Part shown: one piece after another, positions 16,262 to 23,892 of the stretch
Position numbering within the stretch: position 1 is the stretch's first letter
Layout of the letters: every line of letters begins with the position of its first letter
NCBI GenBank assembly: GCA_963764365.1
Contig: CAVXSI010000012.1
Span: 7,999 to 71,998 of the forward strand
DNA from: VRUE01 sp963764365
GTDB taxonomy: Bacteria; Actinomycetota; Thermoleophilia; Solirubrobacterales; 70-9
Direction: 5' to 3'
Length of the DNA stretch: 64,000 bases
Position numbers and translations under genes: made by a program
Notes under the pieces: generated by a model
Database searches by the model: none
Told to the model about the DNA's origin: nothing
Seen by the model: the letters and a program-made list of their open reading frames with translations, nothing else

Positions 16262-17338
16262 CTAGTCCTCCTTGTAAGCGTCGATCAGGATGTCGGCGAC
16301 CTCGTCGCGCGAGAACTCGTGCGGCGGCCTTTCGCCGTTGCCGAGCATTTCGCGGACCTTCGTCCCGGAGAGGAAAAGGCGCGCCTCTTTGTCGTGGGGG
16401 CAGGTCTTGTTCGAGGCCAGCCCCTCGCACTCGTTGCACCAGAAGGTGTGCTCGAACATCAGCGGCTCGATCCCGAGCTCGTCGATGTCGATCGTCTCGA
16501 AGATCTTCTGCGCGTCGTAGGTGCCGTAGTAGTCGCCGGCGCCGGCGTGATCGCGGCCGACGATGAAGTGGGTGGCGCCGTAGTTACGGCGGACGATCGC
16601 GTGCAGGACCGCCTCGCGCGGGCCGGCGTAGTGCATCTTCGCCGGCTTCACGCCGAGCATCACCCGGTCGGTCGGGTAGTACTTCTCCATCAGCACCTCG
16701 TAGCAGCGCATCCGCACGTCGGCGGGGATGTCGCCGGCCTTGGTCTTGCCGATCAGCGGCTGGATGAAGAGGCCGTCGCAGGTCTCCAGCGCCGCCTTGG
16801 TCAGGTACTCGTGGGCGCGGTGGATCGGGTTGCGGGTCTGGAAGGCGACGATCCGCTTCCAGCCGCGGTCGGCGAACTCCTGCCTGGTCTCCGCCGGCGT
16901 CTGGTAGCGCCGCATGAAGGCCTCCTCGTGGTCGGGAAGCGCGTCGACCTCGAGCGGGCCGGCGATGCAGCGGCTGCCCTCCTCGTAGATCGCCGCGACC
17001 CCGGGGTGGGCCTCGTCGGCGGTGCCGTAGACGCGCTCCGCCTCGCTGCGCGCGTCGCGCTCCCAGATCTCCTCGACGGCGATCCGGCCCAGCGGCTTGC
17101 CTTCGTCGCTGGAGAGGGAGATCGTGTCGCCGACCTCGCACTCGAGGTCGGTCGCCAGGGTGATCGGGATCGGCCAGTAGTCGCCGTCGGCGGTGCGCAT
17201 CTCGGCGCAGACGCGCTCCCAGTCGGCGGAGCCCTGGAAGCCGGTCAGCGGCGCGAAGCCGCCGTTGCCGATCATCTCGAAGTCGGCCGTGTGGCGCTCG
17301 TCAAGGGTCAGGGAAAGCTCGGTCATCGTGTCGCTCAT
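16262..17338 (-). CDS. sat: Sulfate adenylyltransferase (ATP sulfurylase)
   Basis: A 358-aa single-chain ATP sulfurylase that makes APS from sulfate and ATP. FQTRNPIHRAHEYLTKAAL holds the QxRNPxHxxH active-site motif, and IVGRDHAGAGDYYGTYDAQ the GRDHAG motif. EHTFWCNECEGLASNKTCPH supplies a Cys cluster usual in the bacterial Sat type. It is not the CysD/CysN type. ATG 17338 is used; a second Met lies four codons in. It sits between cysH (67-bp gap) and cysC (7-bp gap) in one operon. Confidence 0.95.
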   Translation of the reverse strand: MSDTMTELSLTLDERHTADFEMIGNGGFAPLTGFQGSADWERVCAEMRTADGDYWPIPITLATDLECEVGDTISLSSDEGKPLGRIAVEEIWERDARSEAERVYGTADEAHPGVAAIYEEGSRCIAGPLEVDALPDHEEAFMRRYQTPAETRQEFADRGWKRIVAFQTRNPIHRAHEYLTKAALETCDGLFIQPLIGKTKAGDIPADVRMRCYEVLMEKYYPTDRVMLGVKPAKMHYAGPREAVLHAIVRRNYGATHFIVGRDHAGAGDYYGTYDAQKIFETIDIDELGIEPLMFEHTFWCNECEGLASNKTCPHDKEARLFLSGTKVREMLGNGERPPHEFSRDEVADILIDAYKED

Positions 17339-17405
17339 GCGGAGGGTCTCACCATTCGTTCGGGGATGCGGTCAGGAGGGGAGGTCATCGGCGCTCGCGG
17401 CGCCG

Positions 17406-18101
17406 TCAGTTGATCCCGCACTCGCTCTTTTCGAGACCCGCCCAGCGGCCGGCTCGGGGAGAGCCGCCGGGACCCACCGGCTTGGTGCAGTGGGTGCAGC
17501 CGATCGACGGATAACCGCGATCGTGGAGCGGGTTGTACGGGAGGTTGTGCTCACGGATGTGGTTCCAGACGTCGCGCTCGGTCCAGTCCGCGAGTGGGTT
17601 CAGCTTCCAGAGCTCGAACCGCCTGTCCCAGCCGAGCTTCGGGGTCTTGGCGCGATTCGCTGAGTCCTCGCGGCGGACGCCGGCGGCCCAGCAGTCTACG
17701 GAAGAGAGGGCGCGGTGCATCGGCTCGACCTTGCGCAGGCCGCAGCAGGCGTCGGGGTCGTGGCTCCACAGCGCCTCGCCGTGTGTGGCCGCCTGCTCCT
17801 CCAGGGTCAGGTTGTGGAAGCGGTCGAACTCGACCCCGAGGTGCTCGGCGAGCCGGTCGCGGGTCGCGTAGGTCTCCGGGAAGAGGACGTCGGTGTCGAG
17901 GTAGAAGAAGCGCGCCGCCGGGTTCACCTGGCTCGCCAAATGGGCGGTCACCGAGCTCGTCTTCTGGAACGAGCAGGCGACGTAGTGGCTCTCGCCGAAG
18001 GTCGCGAACATCCACTCGATCGCCTCCCGCGCCGTCCTGCCCTCCAGGTCGGAAGCGACGGCCTCGGCATCGATCTCCGGGCTGGTCGCGACCGGGTTCA
18101 T
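17406..18101 (-). CDS. cysH: Phosphoadenylyl/adenylyl-sulfate reductase, APS-type with Fe-S cysteines
   Basis: A 231-aa reductase that converts APS (or PAPS) to sulfite with thioredoxin. VACSFQKTSSVTAHLA is the PP-loop-like region, and the catalytic end reads KSECGIN. The pairs DACCGLRKVEP and GCTHCTKPV supply four cysteines for a [4Fe-4S] cluster, diagnostic of APS rather than PAPS reductases. The last residue is Asn, where the common ending is ECGLH or ECGIH, and the protein ends right after it. ATG 18101 overlaps the stop of the upstream sulfite reductase by 4 bases (ATGA), so translation is probably coupled; a GTG at 18110 is the alternative. Confidence 0.93.
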   Translation of the reverse strand: MNPVATSPEIDAEAVASDLEGRTAREAIEWMFATFGESHYVACSFQKTSSVTAHLASQVNPAARFFYLDTDVLFPETYATRDRLAEHLGVEFDRFHNLTLEEQAATHGEALWSHDPDACCGLRKVEPMHRALSSVDCWAAGVRREDSANRAKTPKLGWDRRFELWKLNPLADWTERDVWNHIREHNLPYNPLHDRGYPSIGCTHCTKPVGPGGSPRAGRWAGLEKSECGIN

Positions 18102-19930
18102 ATCGCGCACTCGCCCTCGCCCCGCTCCACTTTGTAGGGGCTGGAGCGGTTCCAGTCGATGAACTGCTGCATCGTCTCGAGGCTGAACTCGGCCGGCAGC
18201 GTCAGATCCTTGATCGCCGCTTCGAAGCGGGCGGCGCCGGCGCGCCCGGCGAAGGCGTTGAACTCCTCGCCCTGCTCACGCTCGGCCTCGTACAGCTCGA
18301 TCCAGCGCTCGACCGCCTCGGGCACGCGTTTGGCGGGCAGGCGCGACTTCAGCCGGGTGCCGAAGACCACCTCGCCGCCGTCGAAGTTGCCGCCGACGTG
18401 CGGGATGTAGGCGGGCATCTGGCGGCCGCCGACCTTCAGCGAGGCGCCGTAGAAGCCGATGTTGGCGATGTGGTGCTGGCTGCAGCCGTTCGGGCAGCCG
18501 CTCATCTTGATGTTGATCTTCCGCGTCAGCTCGTCGGAGATCTCCATCTCCTCGAGCCGCTGCCCGATCGCCCGGTTCAGCCCCATCGAGCTGGTGATCC
18601 CGAGTTTGCAGCTGTCGGTGCCGGGGCAGCTGACGACGTCGCTGATCTCCCGCGCGCCGGACTCGCCGAGCCCGAGTGCGGCGAGCCGCTCCCAGACGTC
18701 GTAGAGAGCCTCGTCGCGGACCCAGCGCAGGACCAGGTTCTGCTGCACCGTGCTGCGCGCGGAGCCGGCGGTGTAGGTGCGCATGATCGTCGCCAGGCCG
18801 CGGAACTGCTCCGGGGTCAGGTCGCCGCGGTCGATCTTCACCTCGACCGCCGAAAAGCCCTGCTGCCGCTGCGCCTGCACGTTGGCTTCGACGAAGCGGT
18901 CGAAGGCCGAGCGGTCCCCGTTCGGGGAGGCGGGGTTCGCGGGAGCCTCCGGCGCGTTCGCCTCCTCCTCGTCGTCGAAGCGCAGCCGCTCGACGTCGAA
19001 GTCGCGCTCCTCGACCCAGTCGCCGCGCAGCTCCTCCTCGACCTGCTCGCGGAAGGCGTCGATCCCGACCTTGTCGACCAGGACCTTGATCCGGGCGCGG
19101 GCGCGGTTGACGCGCAGCCACTCCTGGCGGTCGAAGATCCGCAGCGCCGCCTCCGTCACCTTGAGGTAGTCGCCGTTGTCGGCCTCGACGAACTCGTAGA
19201 GGGTCGGGGCGACGCGGGCCATGATCGAGGTGCCGCCGCCGACCCGCACCTCGAAGCCCTTGACGCCGTCGCGCTCGCGGCTGATGAAGGCGATGTCGTG
19301 GATGCCGGTGATCGCCCGGTCCGCGTCGGAGCCGGTGAAGGCGGTCTTGATCTTGCGCGGCATCAGCTGCGTCGTCGGGTGGCGGACGAAGTAGCGGACG
19401 TAGGCGCCTGCGTAGGGGGTCGGGTCGAAGACCTCGTCGGGGGCGACGCCGGCCCAGGGATCGCCGGTGACGTTGCGGACCGTGTTGCCGCAGCCCTCGC
19501 GGGAGGAGAGCCCGACGGCGGAGATCTCGCGGATCAGCGCCTCCATGTCGCGCAGCGGCACGTGGTGGATCTGGATGTTCTGGCGGGTCGTGATGTGGCC
19601 CTTGTCGAGCGGCGCGTAGCGCTCGACCACGTCGGCGAAGGCGTCCATCTGCTCCGGGGTGACGCCGCCGAACGGCAGCTTCACGCGGACCATCTGCACG
19701 TCTGCCTGGCGCTGGCCGTAGACGCCCTGTTTGAGGCGGAAGCCGATGAACTGGTCCTCGGCCAGCTCGCCGGCGAGGAACTGCTCCGCTTCGTTGTCGA
19801 AGTCGTCGAACTCGCGCTCGATGATCGGGATCACGCGGCCCGGGACGTTCTCGTAGGACTCCGGGTTCTCCAGCGTGCCGGTGCGGCCCTTGCCGCGCTG
19901 CCGCTTGTCCTGATCGACGACGACCTCCAC
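18098..19930 (-). CDS. sir: Ferredoxin-dependent sulfite reductase (siroheme/[4Fe-4S])
   Basis: A 610-aa member of the nitrite/sulfite reductase family that reduces sulfite to sulfide with six electrons. The two Cys pairs binding siroheme and [4Fe-4S] are VSCPGTDSCKLGITSS and IKMSGCPNGCSQHHIANIGF. Two pseudo-repeated halves are visible, with KGHITTRQNIQIHHVPL in the first and STVQQNLVLRWV in the second. Its place between rhodanese and cysH supports sulfite rather than nitrite as substrate. It starts at GTG 19930. The region just upstream has TTAGGGTATTTAGCCCT, an imperfect dyad. Confidence 0.93.
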   Translation of the reverse strand: MEVVVDQDKRQRGKGRTGTLENPESYENVPGRVIPIIEREFDDFDNEAEQFLAGELAEDQFIGFRLKQGVYGQRQADVQMVRVKLPFGGVTPEQMDAFADVVERYAPLDKGHITTRQNIQIHHVPLRDMEALIREISAVGLSSREGCGNTVRNVTGDPWAGVAPDEVFDPTPYAGAYVRYFVRHPTTQLMPRKIKTAFTGSDADRAITGIHDIAFISRERDGVKGFEVRVGGGTSIMARVAPTLYEFVEADNGDYLKVTEAALRIFDRQEWLRVNRARARIKVLVDKVGIDAFREQVEEELRGDWVEERDFDVERLRFDDEEEANAPEAPANPASPNGDRSAFDRFVEANVQAQRQQGFSAVEVKIDRGDLTPEQFRGLATIMRTYTAGSARSTVQQNLVLRWVRDEALYDVWERLAALGLGESGAREISDVVSCPGTDSCKLGITSSMGLNRAIGQRLEEMEISDELTRKINIKMSGCPNGCSQHHIANIGFYGASLKVGGRQMPAYIPHVGGNFDGGEVVFGTRLKSRLPAKRVPEAVERWIELYEAEREQGEEFNAFAGRAGAARFEAAIKDLTLPAEFSLETMQQFIDWNRSSPYKVERGEGECAI

Positions 19931-19960
19931 GACCAGGAAAATAGCAAAACCTGACAGGGA

Positions 19961-19977
19961 TTAGGGTATTTAGCCCT
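19961..19977. promoter_or_regulatory. Imperfect dyad upstream of sulfite reductase
   Basis: TTAGGGTATTTAGCCCT lies 31-47 bases upstream of the sir GTG. It shares TTAGGGTA with the palindrome at 3823, but the right half differs. It may be a weak metal- or sulfur-responsive operator; only position and partial symmetry support it. Confidence 0.3.
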
Positions 19978-20344
19978 CGGCGCCTTTTTTTTGTGCCTCC
20001 AAGATCGCCGCCGCCTCACCCGACTCGGCCACGTAGCCGCCCTCGGGCTCGAGCGGCAGGCCCGCCTCGGCCCAGGCCCGAATGCCCCCCGCCAGCGGCG
20101 CGGCGTCGAAGCCGGCACTGGCCAGCGCCTCGGCCGCCATCCGGCAGCGGTTGCCGCCGCGGCAGTAGACGATCACCGTGCGCTCGCGATCGAGCTCCGC
20201 GGCGCGACCGGCGAGCTCGTCCAGCGGCAGGTGGAGGGCGCCGGCGACGTGGCCTGCCTCCCACTCGTGGTCGGCGCGCACGTCCACCAGCTGCGCCCCG
20301 TCAACCATCAGCTTTCGCGCCTCCTCAGCGCTCATCGTCTCCAT
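19970..20344 (-). CDS. Rhodanese-like domain protein
   Basis: A 124-aa single rhodanese domain that carries persulfide sulfur on a Cys. The active loop reads IVYCRGGNRCRMAAEAL, with the catalytic Cys followed by RGGNR. LVDVRADHEWEAGHVAGALHLPL is the CH2A-type N-terminal motif. ATG 20344 (METMSAEEARKLM) is preferred to GTG 20365. It is the first gene of the leftward cys operon, 39 bases before sir, so it may handle sulfide or persulfide made by the pathway. Confidence 0.88.
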   Translation of the reverse strand: METMSAEEARKLMVDGAQLVDVRADHEWEAGHVAGALHLPLDELAGRAAELDRERTVIVYCRGGNRCRMAAEALASAGFDAAPLAGGIRAWAEAGLPLEPEGGYVAESGEAAAILEAQKKGAEG

Positions 20345-20353
20345 GGGGCTGAA

Positions 20354-20482
20354 ATCTAGCGCCACGCCGAGGAGGGGCGGGGATACCCCTTAACGGGCGG
20401 ATACTCAAAGTGCCGGTCTCGTTAGCCCGGCACTTGTCCGGGCAGGGGTATCCCCGTCCCTCCCCGCCACCACGCGCTAGAT
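20354..20482. repeat. Palindromic intergenic repeat, family P2 (copy a)
   Basis: The outermost arms ATCTAGCGC and GCGCTAGAT pair, then GGAGGGGCGGGGATACCCCT with AGGGGTATCCCCGTCCCTCC (one mismatch). Inside are the family core AACGGGCGGATACTC and a hairpin AAGTGCCGG/CCGGCACTT, then TTGTCCGGGC. Family members are at 35558 and 37564. It abuts P3c, so two unrelated palindromes lie head to tail here. Confidence 0.78.
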
Positions 20483-20646
20483 GATTGATTCCACGACCAG
20501 GCACGCGTGGATGACGCGCCTGGCACACTGCGCGGCTCGGCGTCCTCGGGTTTGCCTTTGCCAACCGGCAAAGGCTGCACCCTGCGTCCTCGATCCGCTT
20601 GGCCAGGCGCGCCCCCAGTCACACCTCGCCGTGGAATCAACCATCT
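20481..20646. repeat. Palindromic intergenic repeat, family P3 (copy c)
   Basis: Outer arms ATTGATTCCACG and CGTGGAATCAA pair. Next come GCGCCTGGC/GCCAGGCGC, then the cores GGCGTCCTCGG and CCCTGCGTCCT around the hairpin GCCTTTGCC-AACC-GGCAAAGGC. It ends at the dodecin stop codon and so lies immediately downstream of that gene. Confidence 0.75.
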
Positions 20647-20854
20647 AGTCGACGTCGGTCCCCTCGACCAGGAATGCGACCCGCACGTGCGCGCGGTACT
20701 CGTCCAGGTTCTCGCCGCGGATGCCGGTCGAGACGATGTCGACGGCGCGGATGTTGCGCAGCGTTCCCTGCGCCTGTTCGAGCGCCTGCTTGGCGGCGTC
20801 GTCGGTCGACGTCTTGGAGCTTCCGACCAGCTCGATGATTTTCACGACTGCCAT
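20645..20854 (-). CDS. Dodecin family protein
   Basis: A 69-aa dodecin, a small beta-alpha-beta-beta protein that forms hollow dodecamers and binds flavin or CoA. MAVVKIIELVGSSKTSTDDA, QALEQAQGTLRNIRAVDIVS and YRAHVRVAFLVEG match the family throughout, including the VKxIELVGxSxxS start. GAAGGAGG just upstream of ATG 20854 is a strong ribosome-binding site. The start overlaps the end of the small upstream gene by 13 bases. Confidence 0.93.
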   Translation of the reverse strand: MAVVKIIELVGSSKTSTDDAAKQALEQAQGTLRNIRAVDIVSTGIRGENLDEYRAHVRVAFLVEGTDVD

Positions 20855-21039
20855 TTCACTCCTCCTTCTAGGTGCCTCTGGACCGTGCCCTTGGCGCTGA
20901 CGCCCTCTGCCAGCGCGGCCCGCTGCCACGGGCTGACCGCCTCCCCCTCGCCGCCGGCCGGCGCCGTCGTCTCGGCGATGAACCGCTCGACCGCGGCGGC
21001 GATCGCCGCCGCCTCGTCCGCGTTCGGGCTGCCGGCCAT
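20842..21039 (-). CDS. Small conserved-type protein, possibly acyl-CoA carboxylase epsilon-like
   Basis: A 65-aa acidic-to-neutral protein (MAGSPNADEAAAIAAAVERF..., then SPWQRAALAEGV). The pattern of an EAAAIAAAVERF helix, a Pro/Gly-rich linker and a Trp-containing tail resembles the small epsilon subunits of actinobacterial acyl-CoA carboxylases. The match is short, and no carboxyltransferase gene is adjacent. Coupling to dodecin (13-base overlap) supports it being translated. ATG 21039 is used; TTG 21045 is possible. Confidence 0.55.
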   Translation of the reverse strand: MAGSPNADEAAAIAAAVERFIAETTAPAGGEGEAVSPWQRAALAEGVSAKGTVQRHLEGGVKWQS

Positions 21040-21067
21040 GTCCAAAGCCTATTCCAAGCCGATCAGC

Positions 21068-21110
21068 GCGTTCGCTGCTTGTCCTCCCCGGGGGAACTAA
21101 AAGCGAACGC
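21068..21110. repeat. Short palindromic repeat, family P5 (copy a)
   Basis: GCGTTCGC at 21068 and GCGAACGC ending at 21110 enclose TTGTCC...CCGGGGGAAC. Similar elements are at 22046 and 40130. It lies between the small gene upstream of dodecin and the AbiEi/DUF559 gene, both leftward. Confidence 0.6.
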
Positions 21111-21128
21111 CCTAGCCTGGCTCCAGAT

Positions 21129-22067
21129 CTAGTCCGTCCGTCTGACGGTTTGGGCGAGTTGACGCCGCCGTTGCTGGAGCAACGTCCGCACGCGTTCAAC
21201 CACAGCCTTCGGTTCGCGTTTGAGCCTCGGCCCGGTGACACGCGTCATCTGAATGTCGACAAGCATCAGGTCCTCCTGCCGCAGACGGTCCCGTTCAAAG
21301 GCTGCCCGCGTGCCGTGGGTCTCGTAGACGTCGAGTTCCACCGCAAAGCGCTCTGTCTGCCAATACGCGTCCAGCTCGAAGCCCCCCTCGTTGAAGTTCA
21401 TCGAAGGCAAGGGCAGGTCGGAACCGCGGATCAGCTCCAGAAAGCGCCGCTCCAGGCCGGAGCGGGTGAAGGCAGCCTCGGGCCGGTATAGCTCGATCGC
21501 TCGACGCAGCTTGCCCGACCCGGGGTGTCCCACCGTGCGGCCGAGCAACTCCTCGGTCGGACCCAGATCGAAGAGGCCGAGCTCGTCCGATCGCTCGATC
21601 GCCTGTTCGAGCCGGCGCAACGAAGCCACGCTCGCGAAGTCAAGCAGCGTCCGCGGGAGGGCGGTGACCGGAATCGCCTCCAACTCGGAGACGTCGTCTG
21701 CCCTCAGTCGTCCATAGTGGACGCGAGCCAGCCGCTTCGGATGGCGGCGCGTCGAGGCGGAAACGTCGAAGCTGGAGGGACGACTGCGAAGGAGGCCCCA
21801 GAGCCAGGCGGCGGAGGCATGGCTCGCAACGGCGTCGGGCGCACAGGCGAGAACCGCAGCCAGGCAGCGGCCGTGCCACGAGAGGCTTGAGTGACCGACG
21901 GCGTAGACGCCGCGATGGAGCCGATGCATCCGGCCGGCAGCCGCAGCTTGTGCGGCAACCTTGCGGGAAAACCCCAGGGCCTCGAGCTGCCGGGTCGAGA
22001 CGACCCCATGCTGGCGGGAAGCAAGGTCGGCGAGGTCGTGCTGTCGCGTTCGCTTCTTGTAACCCAT
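21129..22067 (-). CDS. AbiEi-type antitoxin-domain protein with DUF559/Vsr-like endonuclease domain
   Basis: A 312-aa protein. Residues 1-60 form a winged-helix AbiEi_4-like domain (LADLASRQHGVVSTRQLEALG, RLHRGVYAVG). The middle has the usual ASHASAAWLWGL and TALPRTLLDFASV. The C-terminus resembles a DUF559/Vsr PD-(D/E)xK nuclease (FELDAYWQTERFAVELDVYETHG, ERDRLRQEDLML). Such proteins are numerous in Solirubrobacterales; most lack a partner toxin and their role is unknown. ATG 22067 fits the domain start. The start codon sits inside palindrome P5b. No AbiEii partner is adjacent. Confidence 0.82.
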   Translation of the reverse strand: MGYKKRTRQHDLADLASRQHGVVSTRQLEALGFSRKVAAQAAAAGRMHRLHRGVYAVGHSSLSWHGRCLAAVLACAPDAVASHASAAWLWGLLRSRPSSFDVSASTRRHPKRLARVHYGRLRADDVSELEAIPVTALPRTLLDFASVASLRRLEQAIERSDELGLFDLGPTEELLGRTVGHPGSGKLRRAIELYRPEAAFTRSGLERRFLELIRGSDLPLPSMNFNEGGFELDAYWQTERFAVELDVYETHGTRAAFERDRLRQEDLMLVDIQMTRVTGPRLKREPKAVVERVRTLLQQRRRQLAQTVRRTD

Positions 22068-22088
22068 GGGGTTACAAGGCGCGAACGC
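22046..22088. repeat. Short palindromic repeat, family P5 (copy b), overlapping a start codon
   Basis: GCGTTCGC (22046) and GCGAACGC (to 22088) enclose CTTGTAACCCCATGGGTTACAAG on the minus strand, itself a perfect palindrome (TTGTAACCC/GGGTTACAA). The ATG of the AbiEi/DUF559 gene lies at its centre, so folding would hide the start, or a protein bound here could block initiation. Confidence 0.65.
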
Positions 22089-22116
22089 GGGTGGATTCTC
22101 CCCCTTGGGGCCGCCG

Positions 22117-23826
22117 TCAGCCGCTGTTGTTGAGGCCGGCCACGGGCGACCCGATCGTGTGGTCGGCGCAGTCGAGCGGCGGCGGGTCGAAGGGGTCGGT
22201 GAGGGCAAGGCCTTCGGGCTGCCCCCTGCGGCCGCACTGGATGCTGAAGTCGCGGACGCCGTCGCGGGCGTCGATGATGTCGGCGCCGCCGCGGCCGTAG
22301 AAGCGGTCCTTGCCTGGCTGGCCGAGCATCGCGTTGGGGCCGCTGTCGCCGATCAGCACGTCGTAGTCGAAGGAGCCCTCCATGTCCTCGTCGGTCGGCG
22401 AGAGGTGGACGTGGTGGCAGCCCTTGATCGCGTCGATCCAGGCGGAATGGGCGGCAAACGAGATGTAGAGCGTGCCCGGGTGCGCCTGGGTCTCGGCGAA
22501 CGAGGCGTCGTCGCGGCCGGGTCCGCCGACCAGGGCGCCGCCGGCGCAGCCGCCGCCGGCCGCCATCAGGTCGCCGTCGCCTTCGCCGTAGAGGTAGGTG
22601 GGGCCGGGCAGGCCGCCGATCAGTCCGTCGGACCCGGCGCCGCCGTAGATGCGGTCGCTGCCGGGTCCCGACTCGATCAGGTCTTCCTCGGGCCCGCCGT
22701 GGATGACGTCGTTGCCGGGACCGCCGGCGAGGCGCACGAAGCCGACTTCCGCCAACGATCCTTCGACCCGCAGGCTGTCGTTGCCGGGGCCGAGGTCGGC
22801 CATCAGCCAGCGGGCCGGTCCTGCGACCGGGCAGACCGCCTGCGTCGGGTCGCCGCCGGCCGGCCGCCTGCAGCCGGGGCCGAGCGCGATGCTCCCGGTC
22901 GAGCCGACGCCGAAGCTGTCCGATTCCGCGCTGAAGGCGACGGCGGTGAAGTGGTCGCCGCCGGGCCCGCCGACGATCTGCAAGCCGGCGCCGCCTCCGC
23001 TCACCGAGTCGAGGGTGACGTAGGACGATCCCCGCGGCGGCGCTTCCGGCCCGCAGGAGACGACCCGCCTGCCGCCGTGGCAGCGGTCGCTGCCCTGGCC
23101 GCCGTTCAGCTCGTCGGCGCCGCCGCCGCCGCGAATGCGGTCGTTGCCGGGGCCGCCGTCGATCACGTTCGCGCGCCCGTTGCCGATCAGCGTGTCGGCG
23201 AAGGCGGAGCCTTCGATCGAGTCGAAGCGGAACAGGCGGTCATGGCCGTCGCCGCGCGCCTTGTGCTGCGGCAGCGAGACCCAGACGCCGCCGTTGCCGC
23301 GCTTGCCGGCGGCGACATCGGTGGCGAACGAGGCGATGTCGCCGCGTCCGGGGCCGCCGTCCATGCGGTCGTAGCCGTAGTCGCCGTGGACGAGGTCGAA
23401 GTTGCCGGGGCCGCCGTTGAGCGTGTCGATGCCGAGGCCGCCGCTGACCTCGTCGCCGTCGCCCGGCCCGCCGACGACCTTGTCGTCGCCGAGATCGCCG
23501 TAGACGCGGTCCGTGCCCGGGCCGCCGTCGACGATGTCGTTGCCGCGACCGCCGTGGACCAGATCGTTCCCCGAACCGCCGCAGATCAGGTCGTTGCCGA
23601 GGCTGCCGAAGATTTCGTCGTCCCCGCCGCCGCCCCAGATCACGTCGCGACCCGGGGTTCCGCGCAGGACGTCGTTCCCTTCGGTGCCAACGATCGTCGC
23701 TCGCCGTCCATGGCACCGCGGCACTTCTTCGGGTTCCGCTTCGGCCGCGCCAGCGGTGGCGATCACCACCAGCCCCGCGGCGACGGCGGAGACGCACACG
23801 ACCAGCCCCAACTTTGCGCGAAGCAT
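22117..23826 (-). CDS. Secreted calcium-binding (RTX-like, GGxGxDxxx) repeat protein
   Basis: A 569-aa exported protein. Residues 1-30 (MLRAKLGLVVCVSAVAAG) form a Sec signal peptide. From about residue 45 the chain is built of nonapeptide repeats such as GGPGNDRIRGGGGADELNGG and GGSGNDLVHGGRGNDIVDGG, which bind calcium in parallel beta-rolls. Two repeat blocks are separated by spacers. Isolated Cys pairs lie near the start and at the C-terminal DPPPLDCADHT. A Sec signal on RTX repeats differs from the type I secretion of proteobacterial toxins. ATG 23826 is used. No toxin or enzyme domain is seen. Confidence 0.85.
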   Translation of the reverse strand: MLRAKLGLVVCVSAVAAGLVVIATAGAAEAEPEEVPRCHGRRATIVGTEGNDVLRGTPGRDVIWGGGGDDEIFGSLGNDLICGGSGNDLVHGGRGNDIVDGGPGTDRVYGDLGDDKVVGGPGDGDEVSGGLGIDTLNGGPGNFDLVHGDYGYDRMDGGPGRGDIASFATDVAAGKRGNGGVWVSLPQHKARGDGHDRLFRFDSIEGSAFADTLIGNGRANVIDGGPGNDRIRGGGGADELNGGQGSDRCHGGRRVVSCGPEAPPRGSSYVTLDSVSGGGAGLQIVGGPGGDHFTAVAFSAESDSFGVGSTGSIALGPGCRRPAGGDPTQAVCPVAGPARWLMADLGPGNDSLRVEGSLAEVGFVRLAGGPGNDVIHGGPEEDLIESGPGSDRIYGGAGSDGLIGGLPGPTYLYGEGDGDLMAAGGGCAGGALVGGPGRDDASFAETQAHPGTLYISFAAHSAWIDAIKGCHHVHLSPTDEDMEGSFDYDVLIGDSGPNAMLGQPGKDRFYGRGGADIIDARDGVRDFSIQCGRRGQPEGLALTDPFDPPPLDCADHTIGSPVAGLNNSG

Positions 23827-23841
23827 CCTCAAAGCAACCCC

Positions 23842-23858
23842 TTAGAGATGGACTCTAA
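23842..23858. promoter_or_regulatory. Small inverted repeat upstream of the RTX-like gene
   Basis: TTAGAG-ATGGA-CTCTAA lies 16-32 bases upstream of the ATG at 23826. GGACTCTAA also occurs near 7849, upstream of the other secreted repeat protein. It may be an operator shared by surface-protein genes; weak evidence. Confidence 0.35.
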
Positions 23859-23892
23859 ACCCAGTCGACGATCGGAAGTTCCTACAAGGATC

